From: an uncultured Oscillospiraceae bacterium
Lineage (GTDB): Bacteria > Bacillota > Clostridia > Oscillospirales > Oscillospiraceae
Direction of reading: 5' to 3'
Length of the DNA stretch: 64,000 nt
Assembly (NCBI GenBank): GCA_934597585.1
Contig: CAKTSA010000001.1
Span: 62,001 to 126,000 of the forward strand
Positions 33,568-42,435 of the stretch are shown here, in pieces; the stretch's first letter is position 1, and each line of letters opens with the position of its first letter. The notes under the pieces are model-generated. The model searched no databases, was not told the origin of the DNA, and saw only the letters and a program-made list of their open reading frames with translations. A program made the position numbers and the translations under genes.

Positions 33568-35448
33568 ATGAGTGCAGCAACCAGCAATTTGTTCAACTAT
33601 GCGCGCCCATTACCGGCTCCATTTGATACCCTATCCAACAAACGGGTCAAGGTTTCTTCCATGTATGGCGATAAAACAGAGTCCACATTGTGTTGCTCTG
33701 TGGTGAAAGCCGTGCTTGCGCTATGCAACTGCATGAATGGGACCGGTGAAGGTGCGGTCGGACAGATCGATACAAACAAGAGCGTGGCGGAATACAAATC
33801 GTCCGAGAGTCCGGATGCCTATCATCTCGTGGTGTTTGACGCGGCGTCCGGCAGCGTGCTGGCAAGCGTATATGATAAGAACGCGGAGACGACCGCGCAG
33901 TATGTGGTGCATCAGAGCCAGCGGGACGGTGCGGCGATTTTTTTCGCGCTGATGCCGTTCCTGCTGTCGGACACGGAGTTTGATGAAACGTTTCAGGACT
34001 ACTACGATCAGTTTATTGCCGGATACCCAGACATGGATAAAGCGACCAGGAGCATGGCGATACTCTGCGACAATGCGTATCGCAGGATCAAGGATGATAC
34101 CTGCCCGGCTCATATCAATATTACCGTGGACAAATCCGGAAATCTGATGCGTGTATCGCTGGGACAACTGGACTCCGGCTTCTTCACGCCGACAAGTGTT
34201 ACGGCAGGCGAGTTTACGATCTTTGCGAAGACGGGGCCTGCCGTTATCAAAAAGGCCAGTACTGTGATCGAGCATTCCGATTTCGTCGGCAAGTATCTGC
34301 TGACGCCGGGACGTAAGCTGAGTCCTGTGGAGCAGAGTCTTATCCCGAAGCTGCCGGAGTGGTACATCATCCCACGAGAGGTGGTCGATATCTGCACGCA
34401 CGCGCAGAAAACCACAGGCCGCGCCATGCAGATGCGGAATTTCCTGCTGCGCGGCCCTGCCGGTACAGGCAAGACGATGGGTGCAAAAGCGATCGCGGCA
34501 GGACTGGGTCTGCCCTACATGAAATACACCTGCTCGGCCAACACGGAGATCTTCGATTTCACGGGCATGATCTTCCCGGATACAGAACCGGCCTCTACCG
34601 GTGATCGGGAGCTTGACCGTGAACGCGAGGTGCTCAAGTCCATGGGCGGTATCAACTATGCCAACGTGGCAAAGCTGATGCACTTCCCGGACTTGGACGA
34701 CATGGACTACGATCCTGCCGGTGTTTATCAGGCATTGACCGGCGTAGAAAACGCGGCGGCTACCGTACAGGACTGTATGGGTATCGTGCTGGAGAAGGTC
34801 ACAGAGAAGGTGCAGGCACTCAGCAAATGCGCGGAGAGCAAACAGAGCTCCGGACAAAGCTATACCTATGTGGAAACTGATTTTGTGAAGGCACTGAAGC
34901 ATGGGTACCTGGTCGAGATCCAGGAGCCGTCTACCATCATGCAGCCGGGTGTACTGGTGGGTCTGAACTCACTTTTGGAGCAGGAGGGTTCCATCACACT
35001 GCCGACCGGCGAGATCATCCACAGGCATCCTGATACGGTGGTTGTCGTGACGACGAACGTCAGTTATGAGGGCTGCCGGCAGATGAACCAGTCGGTGGTG
35101 GATAGAATGAGTCTGGTCAAGGATATTGAACTGCCGGAACCGGAGGTCATGGTGCAGCGTGCGATGGCCGTGACCGGATGCGCGGACGAATATCAGGTAT
35201 CTCAGATGGTGCAGGTGGTCAACGACATGGCGGACTACTGCCGCAAGAATAGTATCACAGACGGCGCGTGTGGTATGCGCAGTCTGATCGACTGGATCAT
35301 CAGCTCGGAGATCTCCGGCGACCCGTATTTATCGGCAAGATACACGATCATCAGTAAGGCAACTGCCAATGAAGAAGACCGTGAAGCGCTGATCACGACC
35401 ATTCTGGATCCGCTCTTTGCTCCGAAACGAGCACGGACATCGGCATAA
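33568..35448 (+). CDS. MoxR-type AAA+ ATPase
   Basis: A 626-residue protein. The AAA core starts near residue 285: Walker A GPAGTGKTMGAKAIA, and later VVVVTTNVSYEGCRQMNQSV followed by VDRMSLVKDIELPEP. The first 280 residues are a separate region of unknown fold. The next gene encodes a VWA protein, the usual MoxR-VWA partnership that remodels or activates a target complex. It resembles CobS of cobaltochelatase in type, but nothing else here points to B12 synthesis. Confidence 0.8.
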   Translation: MSAATSNLFNYARPLPAPFDTLSNKRVKVSSMYGDKTESTLCCSVVKAVLALCNCMNGTGEGAVGQIDTNKSVAEYKSSESPDAYHLVVFDAASGSVLASVYDKNAETTAQYVVHQSQRDGAAIFFALMPFLLSDTEFDETFQDYYDQFIAGYPDMDKATRSMAILCDNAYRRIKDDTCPAHINITVDKSGNLMRVSLGQLDSGFFTPTSVTAGEFTIFAKTGPAVIKKASTVIEHSDFVGKYLLTPGRKLSPVEQSLIPKLPEWYIIPREVVDICTHAQKTTGRAMQMRNFLLRGPAGTGKTMGAKAIAAGLGLPYMKYTCSANTEIFDFTGMIFPDTEPASTGDRELDREREVLKSMGGINYANVAKLMHFPDLDDMDYDPAGVYQALTGVENAAATVQDCMGIVLEKVTEKVQALSKCAESKQSSGQSYTYVETDFVKALKHGYLVEIQEPSTIMQPGVLVGLNSLLEQEGSITLPTGEIIHRHPDTVVVVTTNVSYEGCRQMNQSVVDRMSLVKDIELPEPEVMVQRAMAVTGCADEYQVSQMVQVVNDMADYCRKNSITDGACGMRSLIDWIISSEISGDPYLSARYTIISKATANEEDREALITTILDPLFAPKRARTSA

Positions 35449-35473
35449 AACAACGGAAGGAGGCTGACGCTTT

Positions 35474-37786
35474 GTGGCAAGAGTGAATCACAAGAAGGTC
35501 AAACAGCTGCTTAATGAAAAGCGCAGCAAGATCACGGACCGGCAATTCTTCACGTCCCGAATCCTTGCGGGACATTTTGAGGATATGGCCATGGCTCAGA
35601 CGCGCCGCTATAAGTATAATCGCCGTATTCATGTCTCTATTTGCTGGGAGCCGAAATCCGGCGAAGTAGCCTGTACCGATAACCTGTTTGTGCGGATCAA
35701 CGCAGGGCATAAGCTGGTGACAAAGAATAAGGGGCGTGAGAACCGCTATGAGATTATCTGCGGCCTTTTTGCCCATGAGCTGGGTCACTGCCTGTATACG
35801 GACTTTCTTGCGGGCCAAACCTACAACAACTATCTTAAACGCGAAAAATGGTATCCGGAACCGCCTGCCTATAAGAAACCACAGGACGCCGCAAATGAGC
35901 GGGCGCTGTGGGAGTATGTAAGGCGGGAGCCGCAGAACAGTGATATGCTGCTGTACATTGCACATCATATTTCCAATATCATCGAGGATGCCTATATCGA
36001 AAACCGAATGCTCACCCAGTTTCGCGGCACATTAGGGTACAGTCTGGAGGCACTGCGTGAGCAGCAGCTTGCCAGCATCCCCACTGTAACCGAACTGATC
36101 GAGAAAGAGGACGATGGGGCGTGCCATATCTTTGAGAGTATCCTCCAGACACTGCTTTCATATGTGAAATTCGGAGAAATAAAATATGGCACCACGCCGC
36201 TCACCGATGAACGGGTTCAGATTGTTTATGGAATGATCCATGAACTGGATGCAGCCATTGTGAATCCTTCCGGCAAGGATCGGCTCAAGGCTGTGAACCT
36301 CGTGTTGGTTCGTTGCTGGGATTACATTGAAGAGTTTCTGGACCTCTGCAAGGCGCGGCAGGAAGCGGCAAAAGCGGCAGGCGCCGACGAATCGGTGGCC
36401 GAAACGCTTGCGCAGATCCTGCAGGTGCTGGCTGGCACTTCTGAACCGGCTGAGGGCAGCAGCGCGCCAGTACCGGGAACGAGCTGCACCGCAGCTGCGT
36501 CCGGAAAACGGATGCGAACAGTGGCCGAGCTTGAGGAGACCTCTGCCGGAGCAGATGACTCCGAAGCGGAGAAAGCTGCCGGTGCCGGAGAGGACAGCAG
36601 CAAGGACGATGATACAGAGAAAAGTGGTGGCGCCGTGGACGAAGATGAGCCTGATTCGGAATCGTCCGGGGCATCTTCTGCCGGTATACCAGGTACGGGC
36701 GACAGCGAAGCGTTTTCGGCCGGACATTCCTCTGGGAAAAAGAAGGTATCCGAAGACGAGACCGGACGTCTGCCCTACCAGCAAACGGAACGTGTCTCCG
36801 AGGGAAGCGGCGGCGGTGAAGTGCGGAACGATGCCTATGAACGTGAGCATTATGAGCATGCGGCACATGATATTGAGCGCCTGTTGGATAAGATGGCCGA
36901 ACGGGCAGCCTGTGAACAGCTTGAGAATGACCGGCTCAGGGAACTCAATGATGTTGCGCAGAGCATCTCCTACGGTAATATCCATAAGGGAGTCGGTATC
37001 CGTGTGAACCGGATCGCCACTGTGGATGAAGAACTGGTAGAGCAGTATAACTGCATTGCAGCTCCCCTTCTGACCATTTCACGGCAGTTGCAGAAGAGTC
37101 TCTTACAGCAGCTGAAGGATAGGCAGCGCGGTGGAAAACAGACAGGACTTATGATGGGACGAAGGCTGGATGCTCACGCACTCTGCCGGAACGATGGGAA
37201 GGTGTTCTATAAGAACGCACTTCCCAACGAGATCCCGCAGATGGCGGTGGCGCTTCTCTTGGACGAATCAGGTAGTATGGGGTCCTACGACCGCTGTACC
37301 TACGCCCGTGCGTCCGCAATCATCCTATATGATTTCTGCCAATCACTGCATATCCCGATCACTGTCTATGGACACTCGACCATGCACGGAGATGTGGCAC
37401 TATACTCATACGCTGAGTTTGAAACCATTGACGGCAATGACAAATACCGCATGATGGACATCGCAGCACGCAGTGATAACCGCGACGGTGCGGCGCTCCG
37501 CTATGTTGCGGAACGGCTGGATCGACGTCCGGAGGAGGTGAAGATCCTGTTGCTCGTATCCGACGGACAGCCAGCTGCATGTGGTTATTACGGAAGTGCT
37601 GCCGAAGAAGATCTGCGCGGCATCAAACAGGAATACCGCCGCAAGGGGATCCTGTTCATTGCTGCCGCGATTGGAAGCGACAAACAGAACATCGAGCGAA
37701 TCTATGGTGATGCCTTTATGGATATCACAGACCTGAATCAACTGCCCATAAAGCTGACCGCCGCAGTCAAGCGGCATATGCAATAA
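35474..37786 (+). CDS. VWA-domain protein with HExxH motif, partner of the AAA+ ATPase
   Basis: A 770-residue protein from a GTG start. Near residue 100 is GLFAHELGHCLYTD, a zinc-metallopeptidase-like HExxH. A long acidic, Ser/Ala/Gly-rich linker covers about 310-450. The C-terminal VWA domain has the metal-ion-dependent adhesion site LLLDESGSMG (near 597) and LLLVSDGQPAACG. MoxR-VWA pairs act as chaperone-like machines. The added HExxH region is unusual and its activity is unproven; a second acidic metal ligand was not identified. Confidence 0.75.
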   Translation: MARVNHKKVKQLLNEKRSKITDRQFFTSRILAGHFEDMAMAQTRRYKYNRRIHVSICWEPKSGEVACTDNLFVRINAGHKLVTKNKGRENRYEIICGLFAHELGHCLYTDFLAGQTYNNYLKREKWYPEPPAYKKPQDAANERALWEYVRREPQNSDMLLYIAHHISNIIEDAYIENRMLTQFRGTLGYSLEALREQQLASIPTVTELIEKEDDGACHIFESILQTLLSYVKFGEIKYGTTPLTDERVQIVYGMIHELDAAIVNPSGKDRLKAVNLVLVRCWDYIEEFLDLCKARQEAAKAAGADESVAETLAQILQVLAGTSEPAEGSSAPVPGTSCTAAASGKRMRTVAELEETSAGADDSEAEKAAGAGEDSSKDDDTEKSGGAVDEDEPDSESSGASSAGIPGTGDSEAFSAGHSSGKKKVSEDETGRLPYQQTERVSEGSGGGEVRNDAYEREHYEHAAHDIERLLDKMAERAACEQLENDRLRELNDVAQSISYGNIHKGVGIRVNRIATVDEELVEQYNCIAAPLLTISRQLQKSLLQQLKDRQRGGKQTGLMMGRRLDAHALCRNDGKVFYKNALPNEIPQMAVALLLDESGSMGSYDRCTYARASAIILYDFCQSLHIPITVYGHSTMHGDVALYSYAEFETIDGNDKYRMMDIAARSDNRDGAALRYVAERLDRRPEEVKILLLVSDGQPAACGYYGSAAEEDLRGIKQEYRRKGILFIAAAIGSDKQNIERIYGDAFMDITDLNQLPIKLTAAVKRHMQ

Positions 37787-37806
37787 CGGAAATACTACAT
37801 TTCAAA

Positions 37807-37841
37807 AGACGGGTAGCGGATTCTTTTCCTGCTGCCCGTCT
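37807..37841 (+). terminator. Terminator after the VWA gene
   Basis: AGACGGGTAGC pairs with GCTGCCCGTCT across a T-rich loop. Confidence 0.65.
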
Positions 37842-37868
37842 ATCTTACAACAGGAAAGGAATTCAAAA

Positions 37869-39008
37869 ATGAGTCATTTCGTAACACTGGTCGATTTCTA
37901 TATGCCTGAAGTCGAGGAGAATTTGGAGGAGACCGCGCATTATAAAGCGCAGATAGCTGAAGCCAAAGAAGCACTGGCACAGAGCCAAGGTGGGAATAGC
38001 TTTGCTCTGCGTTTGATACTCAATCAATTGCAGAGCAAGGTGAATCCGCTGGATCGTGCCGCTGAATGTGAAATCGGTGAGCTGATGGCGCCCTTCTGTG
38101 AAAACACAGAGGATTCTGAGTACCTTGAGTTCATAGATCGGACGGATGATCTCAAACGAGATTATGAACGTGATACAATAGATTGCATTCAGCTTCCCGA
38201 CGGGACGATCGTCCCGGAATATGACTATCGGCTTTGTGAAAAATACCGTATCAAAGACGGCAAAGTTTATCAAGTGAAGGCGGGGCGGCTCGGGCATGAA
38301 AAACGCACCAAAAAGGCAAAGAAGATGCGTGCGCTCACGAATTATCCAGTGAAGAGATTCTATCTCAGCCTGGAGCGCTACGCAGAGGAGCATTGCGGCT
38401 ACACATACGATAGAGAGTGTAATGCATATGGCTATTACTCCAATCCCAATGCGTACTGGGACTGGTATTCTATCGGTGGCCGGTGGCCGTTTCAGTTCCT
38501 TGTCGAGGAAACCGCGGAGCGGATCACAGGCGAACGCTCTTGGGATGATGAAGATACCGAGTGCAAAGCGCCGGAAGGCTATGTCTGGGTCTGCGGTGCC
38601 AGAAAAAAAGACATTGCATGGGAGCTTATGAAGGAGTGCGAACTGCAAAACGCAAGGAAGACCTATGCTCTGCTTGTGCATGCGTTTAATTCCAGGGAGG
38701 TGCCTAAAGACTGTCCCTGGTGGCGCATAACCGAAGATGGCGTATTCTCGTTCCTGACCCAGCTCTATTTTAAGGGCGAGAGTGAGAAAGAATATCTCCG
38801 CCGCAATGGACTTGCTGCAGAGCAACGCATGCTGCCCGGTGCCTATTCTTTCATTCGAGATGGAGAATGGAACGCTAAGGGCGATATGGGCTGGTGGGGT
38901 ATCAGCAGCAACGACAAGGAGCCAAAAACGTGGAGACAGATGATGGCAGACTATATTGATAGTATCCCTGACGATCATTTCATTGTCGGGATCGACTGCC
39001 ATATTTGA
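37869..39008 (+). CDS. Phage/element protein with WDWY-IGGRW motif
   Basis: A 379-residue soluble protein starting MSHFVTLVDF, with the segment NAYWDWYSIGGRWPFQFL near residue 195. This pattern occurs in phage- and plasmid-borne proteins of unknown function. AAAGGAATTC lies before the ATG. Trp/Tyr-rich; no catalytic motif seen. Confidence 0.6.
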   Translation: MSHFVTLVDFYMPEVEENLEETAHYKAQIAEAKEALAQSQGGNSFALRLILNQLQSKVNPLDRAAECEIGELMAPFCENTEDSEYLEFIDRTDDLKRDYERDTIDCIQLPDGTIVPEYDYRLCEKYRIKDGKVYQVKAGRLGHEKRTKKAKKMRALTNYPVKRFYLSLERYAEEHCGYTYDRECNAYGYYSNPNAYWDWYSIGGRWPFQFLVEETAERITGERSWDDEDTECKAPEGYVWVCGARKKDIAWELMKECELQNARKTYALLVHAFNSREVPKDCPWWRITEDGVFSFLTQLYFKGESEKEYLRRNGLAAEQRMLPGAYSFIRDGEWNAKGDMGWWGISSNDKEPKTWRQMMADYIDSIPDDHFIVGIDCHI

Positions 39009-39020
39009 GGAAGTGCGAAG

Positions 39021-39689
39021 ATGATCTTGAATAGAGATGGGGCTTCCTTTGAATATGCAGGCGTCACATATACGGTCGGCGGTCCTGTTATCGGAACGGA
39101 TGCAAGCGAGTATCATGGGCTCTATGGTGTGATCACAGAGATACGCGATGGCGATGATAAAGAAACAGAAAACGAAACACCGGATATTTACTGCGAATTT
39201 GAGCCGCCTGTCTTGCCCTGCGAGGTAAAAGAGTTGGAAGCGGTGTTCTCTGATCTGTACGAAGAACCCAAAACTGTGGAGGATATTATTTTTGACTACG
39301 TTATCATGGCGCCAGAAATGATCCGCCCATTGGATGACCTGCATACCACGCGTGGCCGGGTCACGATTTATTTATTGACCGAAGATTGGGCTGTAAATGG
39401 TGAACAGGAAAGCAACTGTGAAGCGTTTACCGACTATGATGATGCTCGGCGCATCTTGACGGACAGGCTTTGTCAGGAGCTTGATGAAGGCGGTGTGCCG
39501 CAATGGAAAGTGTCTGAAAACTTTAAGGAGTTTTCTGCACAGGACTGCTACGAGGCATATCTTGAAGGTGAGTACATTGAAAATCATTACAAGATCATGA
39601 TCGTTCGGCAGTCATTGTGCGTTTCTCCGCGCTTCCTGCGGGAAACGCAGGCGGTACAGCAAAGCGCCGTAAAGGATGGTGTTCAATGA
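39021..39689 (+). CDS. Hypothetical element protein
   Basis: A 222-residue acidic protein (GGPVIGTDASEYHGLYGVIT, then ETPDIYCEFEPPVLP). Antirestriction-like or YodL-like small element proteins have similar composition, but no specific match can be claimed. It overlaps the next gene (ATGA). Confidence 0.5.
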   Translation: MILNRDGASFEYAGVTYTVGGPVIGTDASEYHGLYGVITEIRDGDDKETENETPDIYCEFEPPVLPCEVKELEAVFSDLYEEPKTVEDIIFDYVIMAPEMIRPLDDLHTTRGRVTIYLLTEDWAVNGEQESNCEAFTDYDDARRILTDRLCQELDEGGVPQWKVSENFKEFSAQDCYEAYLEGEYIENHYKIMIVRQSLCVSPRFLRETQAVQQSAVKDGVQ

Positions 39690-40123
39690 GCTATCAGAGC
39701 TGGCATATCTACGGATACGGCATCTGCGTCTCCAAGCTCCAGAATGTAACCGTTGAAAAGCTCCGGGTACTGTTGTCCATGGCACCAGAGTATCGGGCAA
39801 AAGTTGAGAACTGGCTGAAAGAGAGTGAGATCTCAGAGCCAACAGTTGAGGACTATTATGACTTCGACCAAGACTATTATCTCGGTCTTGCGACGATCCT
39901 GAAGGAGGTAATCCAAGAAGCGGAGCATGTTGAGTTTACAGCATGTGATGACTATGACGGTGCGGAATACCTGCTGTTCGAGCCGCTGTATCCATGGCAG
40001 ATCTGCGAGGAGGAACGCTTCCTGACGGAAGAAAAGATCGCCAAACTTCTGCGGAAGTATATTCAGATCCTCTCAGATTCCGTTCTGGAGATTGAATACC
40101 AGTCCGTTGAAAATGGGGGATAG
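39686..40123 (+). CDS. Hypothetical element protein
   Basis: A 145-residue protein starting MSYQSWHIYGYGICVSKLQN, ATG overlapping the previous stop. Acidic, mostly alpha by eye. No family recognised. Confidence 0.5.
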   Translation: MSYQSWHIYGYGICVSKLQNVTVEKLRVLLSMAPEYRAKVENWLKESEISEPTVEDYYDFDQDYYLGLATILKEVIQEAEHVEFTACDDYDGAEYLLFEPLYPWQICEEERFLTEEKIAKLLRKYIQILSDSVLEIEYQSVENGG

Positions 40124-40128
40124 TGTTT

Positions 40129-40159
40129 GGGGCGGGATGTCAAATGGACATCCCGCCCC
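40129..40159 (+). terminator. Strong hairpin terminator
   Basis: Perfect 13-bp stem GGGGCGGGATGTC/GACATCCCGCCCC, short loop, six nt after the preceding stop. Confidence 0.7.
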
Positions 40160-40177
40160 TGTATAATAGAAAAACAC

Positions 40178-40206
40178 TTGCGGGCATCACGATACCGTGA
40201 TATATT
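40178..40206 (+). promoter_or_regulatory. Promoter with dyad in the spacer
   Basis: TTGCGG (40178-40183), 17 nt, TATATT (40201-40206). The spacer holds ATCACG-N4-CGTGAT (40186-40201), a likely operator for a small dimeric regulator, perhaps the downstream HTH protein. Confidence 0.5.
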
Positions 40207-40243
40207 ATATCTGACCTTGTAATACGAGGAGGACTTTACTATT

Positions 40244-40690
40244 ATGTTTCACAAGATCAAAAATGTCTCTGCTCTTTCAAATTACAGATTGAGCGTCCAG
40301 TTCAGCGAAGGTACTACAAAGGTCTATGATATCAAACCGCTATTTGATCGAATTCCGGCGTTTTGCTATTTAAAAGAGCATCCTGAAGAGTTTGGCACGG
40401 TCAGTGTTGACACCGGTGGGTACGGCATTGTGTGGGGAGATGAACTTGATCTATCCTGCGATGAGCTATGGGAGCATGGTGTTCCGGTGAAAACTCCGTT
40501 TGACGGTTTGCTGGCTCTCAGCGATGCCACTGAGCTATGGGGGTTGAACGAGAGTACGCTGCGTAAAGCGATTTCCTATGGGAAGCTTGTGAACGGGGTC
40601 GATGTTTGCAAATTTGGCAAACAATGGGTCGTTTCTATGGATGCGTTGAAGCGTGAATACGGCCCTGCTACACGACAGAGTATGTTATAA
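40244..40690 (+). CDS. DUF2442-like protein with C-terminal HTH
   Basis: A 148-residue protein. The N-terminal half (FSEGTTKVYDIKPLFDRIPA, then GYGIVWGDELDLSCDELWEHG) matches the DUF2442 pattern. The C-terminal half (ALSDATELWGLNESTLRKAI) looks like a helix-turn-helix. GAGGAGG precedes the ATG. It leads a three-gene cluster with a frameshifted gene and a DUF3791 gene, a set resembling toxin-antitoxin accessory modules. Confidence 0.65.
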   Translation: MFHKIKNVSALSNYRLSVQFSEGTTKVYDIKPLFDRIPAFCYLKEHPEEFGTVSVDTGGYGIVWGDELDLSCDELWEHGVPVKTPFDGLLALSDATELWGLNESTLRKAISYGKLVNGVDVCKFGKQWVVSMDALKREYGPATRQSML

Positions 40691-40691
40691 T

Positions 40692-40927
40692 ATGAGACAA
40701 GATCAATTTGCGGCAATTATGCCCTACATCAGTACTGATCTCGTGGGGATGATTGCAAAAAAAATAAAATATCCGAGAATGATGCAATTACAAAGTTGTA
40801 TAATTCAAAGCTGTATGCCATCCTTGAGCAGGAAGAAACTAAAGTCTGGCAATACAGTACGGAAATGCTATATTCGCTTTTTGAACAGGAAGAAGAAACG
40901 GGAAAAGTCGAATTCCCTGATGTGTAA
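40692..40927 (+). pseudogene. Frameshifted small gene (A8 tract)
   Basis: The ATG at 40692 opens MRQDQFAAIMPYISTDLVGM. After an eight-A tract (about 40757-40764) the sense of the sequence moves to another frame: NDAITKLYNSKLYAILEQEE, then WQYSTEMLYSLFEQEEETG, ending at 40927. One added A would join the two parts. Either a true mutation or transcript slippage on the homopolymer restores it. No known function. Confidence 0.65.
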
Positions 40928-40939
40928 GGAGGGACAATT

Positions 40940-41155
40940 ATGAGCAAAGAGACGGCCTTTTCGATTTTTTGTCTTGAAAGCTACAAGGTATATAAGTCCC
41001 TGACGGGAAAGCAGACGGCAGAGTTGTTTCACCGTTATGGTGTGTTTGATTATCTGAACGAGTTTTATGATGTTCTTCACACGACGGGATATCAGTACAT
41101 CAATCAGGATATTGATATCTACTTGAAGTCCCGAAACGCCGAGATCACGGCATGA
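40940..41155 (+). CDS. DUF3791 protein
   Basis: A 71-residue protein (CLESYKVYKSLTGKQTAELF, then YGVFDYLNEFYDVLHTTGYQ) matching DUF3791. Genes of this family often neighbour a DUF3990 ADP-ribosyltransferase-like gene in toxin-antitoxin-like sets; none is present here. AAGGAGGG precedes the ATG. Confidence 0.7.
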   Translation: MSKETAFSIFCLESYKVYKSLTGKQTAELFHRYGVFDYLNEFYDVLHTTGYQYINQDIDIYLKSRNAEITA

Positions 41156-41219
41156 CACAAATAGATTCAGGAAGTTCTTGTACGGGAGAAGAAATAATCC
41201 GCAACAGAATAAATTCTCA

Positions 41220-41256
41220 AAAAGTTTTGCGGATTGTAACCGCAAAACTTTTACTT
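41220..41256 (+). terminator. Terminator of the DUF2442/DUF3791 cluster
   Basis: Perfect stem AAAAGTTTTGCGG/CCGCAAAACTTTT, then T-rich. Confidence 0.75.
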
Positions 41257-41343
41257 TTAATGGGGTGCGGTATTTCTCAATGTGTGGAGAGGAGCAGTCG
41301 CGGATATAGATTATTGGTCTGGTGAAAGTGGAAAATAATACAA

Positions 41344-41370
41344 GGAGGGATGTTATAAAGACATCCCTCC
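41344..41370 (-). terminator. Terminator of the HigBA-like operon
   Basis: Stem GGAGGGATGT/ACATCCCTCC downstream of the antitoxin gene; the minus strand then reads T-rich. Confidence 0.65.
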
Positions 41371-41389
41371 CAAAGTTTCCTATATTAGC

Positions 41390-41746
41390 TTATTGCAACT
41401 TTTGAATAATTGCGTGATCTTCTTGAATCAAATATATCAATTTTTTTGCTGTTGGAGTGGGTGTGGTCTTGCCCGTTTCCCATGCCTCAACAGTTCTTGG
41501 CGAAACACCTAACACATTAGCAAATGCCTTTTGAGTCAGATTAAGCGATGCTCTGACGGATTTGACATTTACATTAGGCAAGAGCCGTTTGCGGACAACA
41601 GTCTGACTGTGTGTATCTCCGTTCTTGTGGTCACGAGCTTCTTGCAATCCATCAACGAAGCTGGAAAAGAAATCAACATCCTTAAAATTGCGTTCAATTT
41701 GATCCATAGATAGTGTAGATTTTACTTCAATAGCAGACATATTCAT
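41390..41746 (-). CDS. HigA-like antitoxin (XRE HTH)
   Basis: A 118-residue protein with a C-terminal XRE domain (VRASLNLTQKAFANVLGVSP, then RTVEAWETGKTTPTPTAKKL). It overlaps the toxin gene by 4 nt. Antitoxins of this type bind the toxin and repress the operon. Toxin-first order fits HigBA. Confidence 0.82.
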   Translation of the reverse strand: MNMSAIEVKSTLSMDQIERNFKDVDFFSSFVDGLQEARDHKNGDTHSQTVVRKRLLPNVNVKSVRASLNLTQKAFANVLGVSPRTVEAWETGKTTPTPTAKKLIYLIQEDHAIIQKLQ

Positions 41747-42075
41747 TCACCACCTTTGATGTCTTCGACAAGCTGACGCACAATTTTCGTTTGCTCAGGT
41801 GTTAGATTTTCCTGTACACTCTTAGGATATGCAAACAGCAAGTACAAATCCTCACGTTTTAATACGTCCAGATAAATAACGCGTCCACCGCCGCTTTTTC
41901 CGTGTCCATTAAGCTGTATGCGCATTTTACGAGCACCGCCTGTACCTTGTATTACGTCGCCTACATATGGATCCTTGAGTAATTCATCTTCGAGGATGGC
42001 GATTGCATCATCGCCAAGTCCCATCATTGCCCAGCACTTACGAAATGTATCCGTGTAGATAAAGCTTCGTATCAT
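41743..42075 (-). CDS. RelE/HigB-family toxin
   Basis: A 110-residue basic protein (GGARKMRIQLNGHGKSGGGR, then VIYLDVLKREDLYLLFAYPK), the usual core of RelE/HigB mRNA interferases. It is followed by the antitoxin gene. It probably stabilises the element. Confidence 0.82.
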   Translation of the reverse strand: MIRSFIYTDTFRKCWAMMGLGDDAIAILEDELLKDPYVGDVIQGTGGARKMRIQLNGHGKSGGGRVIYLDVLKREDLYLLFAYPKSVQENLTPEQTKIVRQLVEDIKGGE

Positions 42076-42207
42076 TGCAATCCGTACCCCTAAGTCTTTA
42101 TTGTATTTATATGATATACGATTTTATCGTAGAAGTCAATAGAGTTATTATAGAAGCACCTATGCTGGGTAGGTTTGGACTTTCCAGCTCTTTCGTTTGA
42201 CTATGGA

Positions 42208-42236
42208 TTGACTGTAAGCCACGGTTCTGCTATAAT
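42208..42236 (+). promoter_or_regulatory. Promoter of the recombination-gene transcript
   Basis: TTGACT (42208-42213), 17 nt, TATAAT (42231-42236). Shares TTGACTGT and CTGCTATAAT with the SSB promoter. Confidence 0.8.
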
Positions 42237-42290
42237 AAAAATATCAGTTTCAGAGTTTAGCCAAGGCTAAGCAGAGTTGATCGCGTTACG

Positions 42291-42327
42291 AAGTGACATT
42301 TGTGCTTTGCACAAATGTCACTTTTTT
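42291..42327 (+). terminator. Leader terminator (possible attenuator)
   Basis: Stem AAGTGACATTTGTG/CACAAATGTCACTT, then six T. It lies between the promoter and the gene at 42436, as before SSB. The leader is about 195 nt. Confidence 0.8.
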
Positions 42328-42435
42328 GTATCCAGCCAATTTCATAGTGGCATAAGCCAGCAGTCCAATCATGGAGTGCTGGCTTTTGTTATATCACGGC
42401 GTAAAACGCCAGAAAAAACGAAAGGAGATCACAAA

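Noticed and set aside
33568..37786. CobS/CobT cobaltochelatase subunits
   Set aside because: The AAA-plus-VWA arrangement is similar in type, but no large CobN-like subunit or other B12-synthesis gene is present. Element genes surround it, so a generic MoxR-VWA pair fits better.
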